Made by a program: the position numbers and the translations under genes. From Anaerotignum lactatifermentans DSM 14214 (GTDB lineage: Bacteria; Bacillota; Clostridia; Lachnospirales; Anaerotignaceae): 64,000 nucleotides of DNA. The notes beneath the pieces are model-generated. The model saw nothing but the letters and a program-made list of their open reading frames with translations, made no database searches and had not been told where the DNA came from. Each line of letters begins with the position of its first letter. Positions within the stretch are counted from its first letter, which is position 1. Below, in pieces: positions 42,038-51,272 of the stretch. The stretch is from positions 1 through 64,000 of the forward strand of contig NZ_FRAH01000005.1 of assembly GCF_900142265.1 (NCBI RefSeq), written 5' to 3'.

Positions 42038-43426
42038 TTATGCAGCAGACTTCCGCAGTTCCAGAGCCACTTTTTCTTCTCTCCGGCGCAGGATGCCACT
42101 CATACATTTCAAATATACCAATACAGATACCCCTGCACTAATCAAGTCAACAGCAGGTTCTGCAAAAAAGACATTCTCAATCCCAAACAGCAACGGGAAA
42201 ATCATCATTGCCGCAAAATAGAGCAGCTTTCTGAATGTAGAAAGCACAATGGAATATTTAACTGCAGACAAACCTGTAAAGCCATCCACAATGGTATACT
42301 GCACAGCCAGAGGCAAAATCATCAGTGTCATAATCTTAATGGCCTTCATAGACAATTCCATATAAAAGGCATCATTTGTAAACAGTCTTACGAAATATGA
42401 TGAGAAAACATGTGCCACCACCATCATCACAGCTGTAAAGATCAGGCAAAGAATCAGTGTATATTTCTGTCCGCTTCTGACACGATCCATCTGGCAAGCA
42501 CCATAGTTAAATCCCAGAATTGGCTGTGTAGCCCCTGTCATACCACCCATAGGCAGTGTAACCATCAGGAAGAAGCTCTGTGCAATGGTATTGCAGGTTA
42601 CCAGCTGGTCACCATATCCAGGACCGCCATAATGCTGCAAAACCATATTCATGGCAATGATCAATCCACTATCCAGTGCCACAATAATAAAAGGAGAAAG
42701 CCCTGTCAATAAAACTCGAAACATCAATGTCCGGTTATAGCCGCCAAAAGTAATGCGTACTGGCGGTCTTCTGCCGAAAAGGAACAGCAGTACAAATGCA
42801 CAGGATACCATCTGCGCAATGACTGTTGCCACGGCGGCACCAGCTACTCCCATATTACATCCAAAAATAAATACAGGGTCTAAAACGATATTTGTAATTG
42901 CCCCCACAACGACAGACATCATAGCGATTTTAGAATATCCCTGACAGATGATGAACGTGTTCATCCCCATGGATAATATAGCAAAAATACTACCTGCCGC
43001 ATAAATGGTCATGTAGGTATTTGCATAGGGGAACGTCACTTCACTTGCACCAAACAGCATCAGCAATGGCTGCTTGAACAAAATCACCAGCAGGGTAATC
43101 ACAACTGCCATAACAATCATCATCAGAAAACAGTTTGCCATGATCTGAGAGGCACCCTTTCGGTCATTCTCCCCCATTTTGATACTCATCAATGGAGAGC
43201 CACCAATACCAACCCACATAGAAAAGGAAGTGATGAGGGTAACAATCGGTCCGCAGATCCCAACACCAGCCAGTGCCGTGGCGCCAATCTCTGGAATATT
43301 CCCAATGAAAATTCTATCCACAATGCTGTACAACACATTAATAAACTGTGCCAACATCGCTGGTATGGCAAGGCGTACTACCAATCCTGCCATGCTGTCT
43401 GTGCCAAGGTTATTTTCTCTGCGCAT
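42038..43426 (-). CDS. MATE-family efflux transporter (MepA-like)
   Basis: This 462-residue transporter has twelve spans in two MatE repeats. The ATG at 43426 follows GGAGG by seven bases; the frame open to 43627 has no site and runs across the promoter. It starts MRRENNLGTDSMAGLVVRLAIPAMLAQFINVLYSIVDRIFIG, typical of the MepA branch that exports cationic drugs by Na+ or H+ antiport. It is divergent from a second MATE gene with which it shares a 279-base regulatory region. Confidence 0.9.
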   Translation of the reverse strand: MRRENNLGTDSMAGLVVRLAIPAMLAQFINVLYSIVDRIFIGNIPEIGATALAGVGICGPIVTLITSFSMWVGIGGSPLMSIKMGENDRKGASQIMANCFLMMIVMAVVITLLVILFKQPLLMLFGASEVTFPYANTYMTIYAAGSIFAILSMGMNTFIICQGYSKIAMMSVVVGAITNIVLDPVFIFGCNMGVAGAAVATVIAQMVSCAFVLLFLFGRRPPVRITFGGYNRTLMFRVLLTGLSPFIIVALDSGLIIAMNMVLQHYGGPGYGDQLVTCNTIAQSFFLMVTLPMGGMTGATQPILGFNYGACQMDRVRSGQKYTLILCLIFTAVMMVVAHVFSSYFVRLFTNDAFYMELSMKAIKIMTLMILPLAVQYTIVDGFTGLSAVKYSIVLSTFRKLLYFAAMMIFPLLFGIENVFFAEPAVDLISAGVSVLVYLKCMSGILRRREEKVALELRKSAA

Positions 43427-43468
43427 ACGGCTCCCTCCATCCCTGATTTTTCCAATAGAAACGGATAA

Positions 43469-43498
43469 AACATAACACATTCCCATATCCGAAGTCAA
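43469..43498 (-). promoter_or_regulatory. Promoter of the minus-strand MATE gene
   Basis: TTGACT (43493-43498), 18 bases, TATGTT (43469-43474) on the minus strand. Confidence 0.5.
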
Positions 43499-43568
43499 CC
43501 ATTTTTCCAAAAAGAAACATGCCTTTTTCTGCTGAAAAATATCGCTGTTTACCCGTGAAAATTGGTGA

Positions 43569-43617
43569 AATTCCTTTCGGAATTCTCCTTGACATTTACT
43601 GTCCCACCCCTTATAAT
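43569..43617 (+). promoter_or_regulatory. Consensus promoter of the plus-strand MATE gene, with upstream palindrome
   Basis: TTGACA (43589-43594), exactly 17 bases, TATAAT (43612-43617): a perfect consensus. A palindrome AATTCC-TTTC-GGAATT (43569-43584) lies just upstream of the -35. Confidence 0.85.
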
Positions 43618-43634
43618 GATATAGCATTCACGGA

Positions 43635-43655
43635 ATGCTTCGTTTGATACACTAA
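43635..43655 (+). CDS. Putative six-residue leader peptide MLRLIH
   Basis: ATG-CTT-CGT-TTG-ATA-CAC-TAA begins about 12 bases after the predicted transcription start and stops at the foot of the terminator stem. A ribosome stalled on its last codons would physically cover the 5' arm of that stem (43655-43665). Short Arg-Leu-containing leaders are known to stall under ribosome-targeting drugs. The ribosome binding site is poor (CGGA, too close), so this is a candidate only. Confidence 0.4.
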   Translation: MLRLIH

Positions 43656-43691
43656 CGCTAACAAGGGTATATTCTTGTTAGCGTTTTTTTT
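43655..43691 (+). terminator. Intrinsic terminator inside the MATE leader (attenuator)
   Basis: ACGCTAACAAG (43655-43665) and CTTGTTAGCGT (43674-43684) form a perfect 11-bp stem, followed by eight T (43684-43691). It lies between the promoter and the MATE ribosome binding site (AAGGAGG, 43694-43700). No gene precedes it, so it acts on the MATE transcript itself. Confidence 0.85.
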
Positions 43692-43705
43692 GCAAGGAGG
43701 ATTTT

Positions 43706-45055
43706 ATGGAAAACAACACATTTCTGGAAGGAAAAATTGCTGCGCCCCTGATTCGTTTTGCAATCCCACTGATGATGTCGCTGGTACTACAGGCTTTATA
43801 CGGCGGCGTTGACTTGATGGTCGTAGGGAAATTTGGTACCACCGCAAGCATTTCCGCTGTTGCTACCGGCGGACAGGTCATGCAGGCAGCAACTGTCATC
43901 ATTACTGGCTTAACCATGGGTGTAACGGTACTGCTGGGGCAAGCCATCGGTGCAAAAAAACCGGAAGAAGCTGCCCATATTGTTGCTGGACAGATCAAAC
44001 TGTTCACCTGCATTGCTTTGCTGATTACAGTGGTTCTTGTTTGTTTTGCAAAACAGGCATCTCTGCTGATGCGTGTTCCCGAAGAAGCCCTGCCCGAAAC
44101 CATTACTTACATTCGCATTTGTGCTTCTGGTATGATTTTCATCACCGCTTATAACTCTGTCAGCGGCATTTTCCGTGGTATGGGCAACTCCAGATCTCCA
44201 TTTTTGTTTGTATTGATTGCCTGTACCATTAATATCATTCTGGACTTTGTTTTTGTTGGGCTGTTCCACATGTCCACAGCAGGTGCGGCACTGGCAACGG
44301 TCATTGCACAGGCAAGCAGCTTTTTCTTCTCCATTGTTTATATGAAATACACCAAAAAGCGTCGCCTGCCCTTCCGCTTGAAACTTTCTGACTTCAAGCA
44401 AAAAGGCGCTGTCCGCAGAATCATTTCTTTGGGTCTGCCCATTGCCGCACAGGATTTTCAGGTAACGGTATCCTTTTTGATCATTACATCCATCCTCAAC
44501 TCTTTAGGGGTTGTTGCTTCCGCCAGCGTTGGCATCGCAGAAAAACTTTTTGTTTTCCTTGCGCTGGTACCCATGAGCTTCATGTCTGCCCTTTCCGCTT
44601 TTGTTGCGCAGAACGTTGGGGCAAACAATATCAGCCGCGCCACAAAGGCATTCTTTGTAGCAGTGAGAATCTCTTTCTGCTGTGGATTCATGGTGTTCCT
44701 GCTGACATTCCTGCAAGGAGATTTTCTGGCGTCTATCTTTACCAATGACCCGGAAGTTATTGCATCCACCCAGTTGTATCTGAAAAGCTGTTCCTTTGAA
44801 TATCTGCTGACAGCCATCAACTTCTGTATGCTGGGATATTTCAACGGCAGAGGCAGAACAAAATTCGTTTTGCTTCAGGGGGTTTTGACCGTATTCCTGG
44901 TACGTATTCCCCTTTCTTACTTCCTCAGCCGTCTGCCGGGTACAAACCTGCTCATCATTGGGATTGCGGTACCTATGTCTGCCCTCTTTGAACTGCTTTT
45001 GTGTATCGGCTTCTTTATCAAATTACAGAAAGAAAAGAAAGTGGTCATGCCTTAA
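43706..45055 (+). CDS. MATE-family efflux transporter under leader attenuation
   Basis: This 449-residue twelve-span transporter has two MatE repeats: LEGKIAAPLIRFAIPLMMSLVLQALYGGVDLMVVGKF at the start and FSAMPTLAEAT-type loops absent; the second repeat opens GLPIAAQDFQVTVSFLIIT (near 245). It belongs to the NorM/DinF side, distinct from the MepA-like neighbour. AAGGAGG is five bases before the ATG. The gene has a consensus promoter but a terminator in its 5' leader, so expression probably depends on an antitermination event. The exported compound is unknown. Confidence 0.9.
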   Translation: MENNTFLEGKIAAPLIRFAIPLMMSLVLQALYGGVDLMVVGKFGTTASISAVATGGQVMQAATVIITGLTMGVTVLLGQAIGAKKPEEAAHIVAGQIKLFTCIALLITVVLVCFAKQASLLMRVPEEALPETITYIRICASGMIFITAYNSVSGIFRGMGNSRSPFLFVLIACTINIILDFVFVGLFHMSTAGAALATVIAQASSFFFSIVYMKYTKKRRLPFRLKLSDFKQKGAVRRIISLGLPIAAQDFQVTVSFLIITSILNSLGVVASASVGIAEKLFVFLALVPMSFMSALSAFVAQNVGANNISRATKAFFVAVRISFCCGFMVFLLTFLQGDFLASIFTNDPEVIASTQLYLKSCSFEYLLTAINFCMLGYFNGRGRTKFVLLQGVLTVFLVRIPLSYFLSRLPGTNLLIIGIAVPMSALFELLLCIGFFIKLQKEKKVVMP

Positions 45056-45068
45056 CCATCGAAAAGAT

Positions 45069-45105
45069 AAAAGGCACGAAATTCCAAAGAATTTCGTGCC
45101 TTTTT
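45069..45105. terminator. Bidirectional terminator between convergent genes
   Basis: AAAAGGCACGAAATT (45069-45083) pairs with AATTTCGTGCCTTTT (45090-45104), followed by T on the right and A-runs on the left. Confidence 0.9.
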
Positions 45106-45111
45106 GATTGC

Positions 45112-45618
45112 TTATTTTGATAAATGCATCTCTTTCCACCGAAAATATCCGAAGCCTTCTGCCATTGTCAGCAAAAATGTGCAGATACCATAGGAAAGCA
45201 GAAATCCTTTCTTCATAAATCCAGATTTGACTTCTATATTTTCTAAATCGATTGTACTTCGGTCTACCACACGGTATGGATATACCACCTGTGATGTTAC
45301 TGCTGCTGTGGTATAAAAGGAATCATCTTCTGGAATATCATGCGCTTCCAGAAGGCAGTATCTGGGAAAAAATAAATTTCTCTGTAATTCTAATATTTGT
45401 ACATCGCCTTCCCTTTCTATCAGCATCAATTCCGAATCCTTTAAAACTGTATGATCTAAAATATGGGCATTTTCAAATTCCCCATAGGCTTTTGCCAGAC
45501 TTTCCGCCTGCAAAGGGCTGGAAATGGGGCAAAACAGCAACCCCTGTATACAAACAGCAATACAGAAATTGACCAGAATCATAACAATGCCAAAAAAGAC
45601 CGCTTTTCCTTTCTGCAT
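45112..45618 (-). CDS. Unknown two-span membrane protein
   Basis: 168 residues: an N-terminal span (about 8-31), an extracytoplasmic region of about 100 residues rich in acidic and aromatic residues, and a second span (about 136-155) ending in a short basic tail. I do not recognise a domain. AGGAGG precedes the ATG by eight bases. It lies 27 bases after the exported stalk-domain protein, so the two are cotranscribed and may work together at the cell surface. Confidence 0.7.
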   Translation of the reverse strand: MQKGKAVFFGIVMILVNFCIAVCIQGLLFCPISSPLQAESLAKAYGEFENAHILDHTVLKDSELMLIEREGDVQILELQRNLFFPRYCLLEAHDIPEDDSFYTTAAVTSQVVYPYRVVDRSTIDLENIEVKSGFMKKGFLLSYGICTFLLTMAEGFGYFRWKEMHLSK

Positions 45619-45645
45619 AGCACAAGCCTCCTCACAGTCCTATTT

Positions 45646-46551
45646 TTATTTTAACGATTCTGCCGCCTTCTCAACTTCGCTCCAATACTCCTGCTGTTTT
45701 TCAAAAACGGCTTTTTCCATGACAACCGCTTTCCGCATCTGTTTATCCCATTCCATAGAGAAATGTCCGAAATGGTTTACTGCTTCCCGCAGGGGAATAT
45801 AAACTTTTCCATTGATATTCTCACAGGAAATGTTTGTAGAGAAATAATTGTTTTTGATGATGCCATTCTGGCAAGTCAAATTTTTTGTATTTCCATACTG
45901 GGTGGCAAAAATGGTATTCCAGTCCTCCAGAGATATCTGCAAGGTACCATTGGCATCAATAAACGCATTCTGGAAAACATGCAGATAACCATTCAAAAAC
46001 ATTCCCAGTTTATTGAAATCAGCATAATCCACAGAAGTCACTCTGATACCTTGGATATACAGCATCACATCGTATGGATAATAGGTTTCCTCTATGGTTT
46101 CCAGCTTTATCACAAGACTCTGCATTGTTTCCGAGGAAATCTCCATATATTCTGACTGGATATCTACAGTTTGGTCTGAAATTTTGTCCTTTGTGTAAGT
46201 GATTCTGGATAGGATATTCTGGTTTGGATACACCACATACTGTACATCCTGATTGTCTGCCTGTTCATCAGAAAGCACATAAAATCTATAACGGTCATAT
46301 CCATAAGGCAGTTCTGCCGATTTTCCTGTCAACCACGCATTTTTCCATTCCGTCAGAAAATCCTCCACTGCCGCTGGCTGTGTCAAATAATAACAACGTC
46401 CTGTGTCCAAATCCTGCAGCTGTATAACGGTTCCTTCATACATATTCGACTGCTCCACTATAGCATTTGTCACGGGAACACCCTGTCTATACACCGCTGT
46501 TGGCATCATAACGCCCACCACACAGCAAAGCAAGAAAATTCTCTTTTTCAT
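45646..46551 (-). CDS. Exported protein with copper-amine-oxidase-N-like (stalk) domain
   Basis: 301 residues from the ATG at 46551 (seven bases after GGGGG). A signal peptide (MKKRIFLLCCVVGVMMPTAV) is followed by an uncharacterised region (about 25-245). The C-terminal motif NGKVYIPLREAVNHFG, then SMEWDKQMRKAVV, is typical of stalk domains found in clostridial secreted proteins. No enzyme motif is visible. The downstream membrane gene is its likely partner. Confidence 0.7.
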   Translation of the reverse strand: MKKRIFLLCCVVGVMMPTAVYRQGVPVTNAIVEQSNMYEGTVIQLQDLDTGRCYYLTQPAAVEDFLTEWKNAWLTGKSAELPYGYDRYRFYVLSDEQADNQDVQYVVYPNQNILSRITYTKDKISDQTVDIQSEYMEISSETMQSLVIKLETIEETYYPYDVMLYIQGIRVTSVDYADFNKLGMFLNGYLHVFQNAFIDANGTLQISLEDWNTIFATQYGNTKNLTCQNGIIKNNYFSTNISCENINGKVYIPLREAVNHFGHFSMEWDKQMRKAVVMEKAVFEKQQEYWSEVEKAAESLK

Positions 46552-46627
46552 AGCCATTCCCCCGTTCTTACAAATACCAAAAACTCCCTTTTTTTCAGCA
46601 TACTGAAGTTTCAAAAAAAATACAATG

Positions 46628-46670
46628 AAAAAGCGACAATCTTACGTTTCTTGTAAGATTTGTCGCTTTT
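46628..46670. terminator. Terminator between the zinc-ribbon gene and the stalk-domain gene
   Basis: AAAAAGCGACAATCTTAC (46628-46645) pairs with GTAAGATTTGTCGCTTTTT (46653-46671) with one bulge. It lies about ten bases past the stop of the zinc-ribbon gene. Confidence 0.8.
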
Positions 46671-46679
46671 TTGTTATAT

Positions 46680-46898
46680 TTATTGATTTTCGTCCTCATA
46701 GGGCACAATGACCCAATGACAATCCCGACATACATAAGCTTCACATCTAGGGCATGTCATATTATGGGTCGTCTAAGAAATATCGCCAATTTTTGAAGCT
46801 TCTATAAACCACTTTTTCAGTTTACGAGTATAGACCACTTCTCGCGCACTGTTGATCCAGCCTTTTTCCATTTCTTTTCCGCATTTCGGACAGTTCAT
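46680..46898 (-). pseudogene. Small zinc-ribbon protein (DUF6487-like) interrupted by one in-frame TAG
   Basis: A minus-strand frame of 73 codons runs from ATG 46898 (seven bases after AAAGGGGG) to TAA 46680. It is broken only by TAG at codon 42 (46773-46775). The first part opens MNCPKCGKEMEKGWINSAREV. The second part carries TCPRCEAYVCRDC and ends in VPYEDENQ, giving paired CxxC knuckles on either side of the stop. This resembles small DUF6487-type zinc ribbons. It may be a recent pseudogene, a sequencing error or a readthrough gene; no suppressor or pyrrolysine genes are in the window. A terminator follows the distal TAA. Confidence 0.65.
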
Positions 46899-46910
46899 AA
46901 AATGCCCCCT

Positions 46911-49900
46911 TTAGAACAGACTCAGCTGATTGGTTTCAGGAATGCCGTTCAAAACGCCATTTTCTTTCAGCAAATCAATGAGGGAACGTCCCAAAGAAGT
47001 TCGTTCTTTCAGCTCCTCAATGGTATGGAACTCCCCTGCCGCTCTGCCATCCACAATGCTCTGCGCCGCATTGGTGCCAAGCCCCTGCAAAGAGTTGAAA
47101 GGCGGAATCAGCCCTTCCTCTGTCACAATGAATTTTCTGGAGTCAGATTTATAGAGGTCAATGGGCAGGAATTTGAAGCCGCGGGCATAAAATTCCACGA
47201 TCAATTCCAGAACCGTCATTTTTGCCTTATCTTTCGCTGTTGCCTCCATACCTTTGGCATGGATTTCCCGCATAGCCGCTTTGGCAACGTCCATACCCTT
47301 GCACATACAGCTATAGTCAAAATCATCACAGGCACGTACGGTGAAGTACGTTGCGTAATATGCTTCCGGATAATTGATTTTGAAATAAGCAATACGGAAC
47401 GCCATCATGACATATGCTGCCGCATGGGCTTTCGGGAACATGTACTTGATTTTCTGGCAGGATTCGATGTACCAATCTGGCACATCTGCCGCTTTCATAT
47501 CCGCAATGTCCTCATCGGTGAGCCCTTTCCCCTTTCTGACTTTCTCCATGATCTTGAAGGATTTCTTCTTATCCACACCTTTATTAATGAGGTAAATCAT
47601 GATACTATCACGGGTGGAGATGGTTTCTTTCAGGGTGATGGTGCCGTTTTCGATAAGGGTCTGGGCATTGCCCAGCCATACGTCCGTACCATGGGACAAG
47701 CCAGAAATACGGAGCAAATCCGCGAAAGTTTTCGGTTTTGTATCCAACAGCATGCCACGCACGAATTTTGTACCAAATTCAGGAATACCCAAAGTCCCTG
47801 TTTCACAGCCGATGTCCTCTGCTGTAACCCCCAACGCCGCCGGAGATTCAAAAAGGGACATGGTTGCTGGATCGCCTAGAGGTACGGTCTGGGGATTGAC
47901 GCCCGTCAAGTCGTAAAGCATACGAATGACGGTGGGATCGTCGTGCCCCAGCAGGTCTAATTTCAGCAAACGACCACTGATGGAATGATAGTCAAAATGT
48001 GTGGTTGTGACTGTGGAATTCACATCGTTTGCCGGACGCTGAATGGGGCAAAATTCATAGATATTATGGTCACTGGGTACAACCATCAGACCGCCGGGAT
48101 GCTGCCCTGTGGTACGTTTGACACCAGTACACCCATTCATCAGACGGGTAATCTCCGCATTATGGGCAGTGATTTCCCGTTCATCAAAGTATTTTTTCAC
48201 AAAACCATAAGCCGTTTTATCTGCCAAGGTGCCAATGGTACCGGCTTTGAACACATGCCCTACGCCGAACAATTCTTCTGTATAGGCATGGGCTGTCTGC
48301 TGATATTCCCCAGAAAAGTTCAAGTCAATATCCGGTTCTTTATCCCCTTCAAATCCAAGGAATGTCTGGAATGGAATATCGTGACCATCCTTATGCATGA
48401 GTGTACCGCATTTCGGGCAGTTCATATCAGGCATGTCACATCCGCTGGCTTCTTCCATGGCGTAAGATTTCACCAAATCCGAATCAAAGTCGGAATATTT
48501 GCAGTTAGGGCAAACATAATGGGGTGGCAAAGAGTTTACTTCCGTAATCCCTGCCATGTTTGCCGCAAAGGAAGAACCTACGGAACCACGGGAACCAACC
48601 AGATAGCCGTCAGCCACAGATTTCCATACCAGTTTCTGCGCAATGATATAAAGCACCGCATAGCCGTTGCTGATGATGGAGTTCAGTTCTGTTTCCAAAC
48701 GCTCCTGTACCAATGGCGGCAAAGGATCGCCATAAATGGAATGCGCCTTATCCATGCAAATCTGCCGCAGCTGCTCATCGGCACCCTCAATTTTAGGAGG
48801 GAATGTTTCATCTGGAATGGGCTTGATTTTTTCAATCTGGTCCGCAATGAGGTTGGTGTTGGTAATAACAACCTCTCTTGCCTTTTCCTCTCCCAGATAG
48901 TCAAATTCCGCCAACATTTCATCTGTTGTTCTGAAATACAGGGGCGGCTGGTTGTCCGCATCGGGGAAACCTTCCGCTGCCATGATGATTTTACGGTATG
49001 CCGCGTCATCAGGGTCAATGAAATGCACGTCACAGGTTGCCACAACAGGCTTGCCGTAAGTTTCACCCAGTTCCACAATCTTCCGGTTCATGTTTTTGAT
49101 ATCCTCCATCGAGTGAATATTTTCCACTCTAGGAGAATCAATCATAAATTTATTGTTCCCCAAAGGCTGGATTTCCAGATAATCATAGAAATGCACCAGT
49201 TCTTCAATACGCTGTTTGGGTTCGCCGTCCAAAAGAGCACGGTACAGTTCCCCCGCTTCGCAGGCACTGCCCAAAATCAAGCCTTCCCGCATCTGCATAA
49301 ATTTGCTTTTAGGGATTCTAGGGCGACGGAAGAAATAATCAATATGAGCCATGGAAACCAATTCGTACAGATTCCGCAAACCTGTATAGTTCTTCACCAG
49401 AATGATGGCATGATAAGCACGGAGTTTTTTATAGTTCACCGTACGGCTGGCAAGGACATTGATTTCATCCAAGGTGAAAATCTTCTTTTCTGCCAGCATA
49501 TCCAAGAATTTAATAAATACTTCCGCTGTTGCTTCCGCATCGTTGACCGCGCGATGGTGTCCATTGAGGGTTACACCCAAGTGTTCACAAACAATGTCCA
49601 ATTTGTGCTTATTCAGTTCCGGCAGCAATGCTCTTGCCAGTTCCAAAGTATCTACAATGGTATGATGTAGTTCTCCCAGACCAGCTCTTTCTGCCGCAAT
49701 GCGGATAAAGCCTGTATCAAAAGAAGCATTGTGGGCTACCAGTACAGTATCTTCACAGAATTTCAAAAATTCCGGCAAAATATTTTCGATGGTGGGCGCG
49801 TCTTTCACCATATCATCAGTAATACCTGTCAGTTTTGTGATTTCCGCGGAAATGGGGCGCTGTGGATTGACAAAGGTACTGAAACGGTCAATGATTTTCC

Positions 49901-51242
49901 CGTCTGCTACCTTTACGGCACCAATTTCCGTAATCATTTCTTTTTCCTTAGAAAGCCCTGTGGTTTCGATATCGAATACCACATAGGTATCATCCAGATT
50001 CTGCCCTCTCGGGGAGAACACCGCATTGCCCAAGTCGTCAATGAGATAGGCTTCCACGCCATAAATGACTTTCAAATCAGACTTATCTGCCGCATTCATG
50101 GCATCAGGGAATGCCTGTACCACGCCATGGTCTGTGATCGCAATGGCTTTATGCCCCCATTCAATGGCACGTTTGATATAAGTTTTTACAGGTGTTACGC
50201 CGTCCATACTGCTCATCTGGGTATGGAGATGGAGTTCCACACGTTTTTCCTCTGCCGTATCCATACGAGGCGGAGGTGCCTGTGCCGTCATAATGGCTTT
50301 TGCCATGATGTTGATTTCCTTGGCGTATTTATCAAACTGCACTTCCCCCTGCACCCGGAGGTAAGCGTCTTTTTTAATCTTGTCTTTCAGTTCGTTGTCG
50401 AAAACAGACCGTTTCACAAAGAATTTTACCGTTGTGGAATCGGACTTATCTGTAATGTCAAAAGAAACAATGTATTTTTCCCCTTTGATTTCTCTGGGTT
50501 CGATATTGAAAATATTCCCTTCCACAATAACAGATTCCCCGGGAATTTTGGTATCTACGATCTTCACAGGAGTACCAGTAAATTCTTTGCCAAAGAGGAT
50601 ACCTCTGGAAACAGCTTCGCTGACTGCACCCACTTCCGCGGAAACTTTCGCCTGTTCTGCCGCCTGTGTGGCTGAAGCAATCTGTTGGAGGAGTTCCTCT
50701 GTTTTTGTCCGCTGTTCCTGTTCCATACGGGCACGGTCTTCCTCGCTGCTTTGGACGTTTTTGAACTGCACAGACATAGCCAGTCCCGTTTCTTCCTGCA
50801 CCAGCTTTGCCACAGCATCATCCAGCTTTTTCTGGGACAGATAGTAAGCCATATTGTGCTTTACGAAAATCTGCATCTTTCCATCCTGATAATCCCAGTC
50901 CGCATCGGAAATAACACCGCTGCAAACTTTGCTCTGGGCTGCCACATGACTGCGAATGGTATCCCAGAAATCTGCCAGAACTGCCTTAGGTTCCTTGTCC
51001 ATCAACTGATATTTGGGGAAAATATGCACTTCTTTCACACCAGGAAGCTGCTGCATCATTTCTTTCCGCAGTTTTTCCCAATACAAAGGCGGAATGACTG
51101 CATCTGCCGCAATCTCTGTTACGATTTCCCGCTCCTTTCGGTGGATGGTCAGGGAAAGCACCGTGGTTTCCCGAAAGACTTCCTGCAAAGGGGCGGAAAG
51201 AGAAACCTTATCAAATACCAGCGGAAATTTTTTCGCTGTCAT
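46911..51242 (-). CDS. polC: DNA polymerase III PolC (replicative, Gram-positive type)
   Basis: This 1443-residue polymerase combines an N-terminal region, an OB fold (about 225-320), a PHP domain (HLHTQMSSMDG near 335), an inserted DEDD proofreading exonuclease (VVFDIETTGLS near 420), a zinc-binding segment with CPNCKYSDFDSD and MNCPKCGTLMH (near 900-950), the palm with PDIDLNFSGEYQ (near 970), and C-terminal fingers and helix-hairpin-helix. The catalytic acidic motif is intact. PolC is found in Firmicutes and relatives. It lies 30 bases after ispG, the usual gene order. Confidence 0.97.
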   Translation of the reverse strand: MTAKKFPLVFDKVSLSAPLQEVFRETTVLSLTIHRKEREIVTEIAADAVIPPLYWEKLRKEMMQQLPGVKEVHIFPKYQLMDKEPKAVLADFWDTIRSHVAAQSKVCSGVISDADWDYQDGKMQIFVKHNMAYYLSQKKLDDAVAKLVQEETGLAMSVQFKNVQSSEEDRARMEQEQRTKTEELLQQIASATQAAEQAKVSAEVGAVSEAVSRGILFGKEFTGTPVKIVDTKIPGESVIVEGNIFNIEPREIKGEKYIVSFDITDKSDSTTVKFFVKRSVFDNELKDKIKKDAYLRVQGEVQFDKYAKEINIMAKAIMTAQAPPPRMDTAEEKRVELHLHTQMSSMDGVTPVKTYIKRAIEWGHKAIAITDHGVVQAFPDAMNAADKSDLKVIYGVEAYLIDDLGNAVFSPRGQNLDDTYVVFDIETTGLSKEKEMITEIGAVKVADGKIIDRFSTFVNPQRPISAEITKLTGITDDMVKDAPTIENILPEFLKFCEDTVLVAHNASFDTGFIRIAAERAGLGELHHTIVDTLELARALLPELNKHKLDIVCEHLGVTLNGHHRAVNDAEATAEVFIKFLDMLAEKKIFTLDEINVLASRTVNYKKLRAYHAIILVKNYTGLRNLYELVSMAHIDYFFRRPRIPKSKFMQMREGLILGSACEAGELYRALLDGEPKQRIEELVHFYDYLEIQPLGNNKFMIDSPRVENIHSMEDIKNMNRKIVELGETYGKPVVATCDVHFIDPDDAAYRKIIMAAEGFPDADNQPPLYFRTTDEMLAEFDYLGEEKAREVVITNTNLIADQIEKIKPIPDETFPPKIEGADEQLRQICMDKAHSIYGDPLPPLVQERLETELNSIISNGYAVLYIIAQKLVWKSVADGYLVGSRGSVGSSFAANMAGITEVNSLPPHYVCPNCKYSDFDSDLVKSYAMEEASGCDMPDMNCPKCGTLMHKDGHDIPFQTFLGFEGDKEPDIDLNFSGEYQQTAHAYTEELFGVGHVFKAGTIGTLADKTAYGFVKKYFDEREITAHNAEITRLMNGCTGVKRTTGQHPGGLMVVPSDHNIYEFCPIQRPANDVNSTVTTTHFDYHSISGRLLKLDLLGHDDPTVIRMLYDLTGVNPQTVPLGDPATMSLFESPAALGVTAEDIGCETGTLGIPEFGTKFVRGMLLDTKPKTFADLLRISGLSHGTDVWLGNAQTLIENGTITLKETISTRDSIMIYLINKGVDKKKSFKIMEKVRKGKGLTDEDIADMKAADVPDWYIESCQKIKYMFPKAHAAAYVMMAFRIAYFKINYPEAYYATYFTVRACDDFDYSCMCKGMDVAKAAMREIHAKGMEATAKDKAKMTVLELIVEFYARGFKFLPIDLYKSDSRKFIVTEEGLIPPFNSLQGLGTNAAQSIVDGRAAGEFHTIEELKERTSLGRSLIDLLKENGVLNGIPETNQLSLF

Positions 51243-51272
51243 ATCGCCCCTCCTTTCCGTTTATTTTCCAAA

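Noticed and set aside
46773-46775. Pyrrolysine or other recoding of the TAG in the zinc-ribbon gene
   Set aside because: No Pyl genes or recoding structures are visible in the window, and one TAG is not evidence. Kept as pseudogene with readthrough as an open alternative.
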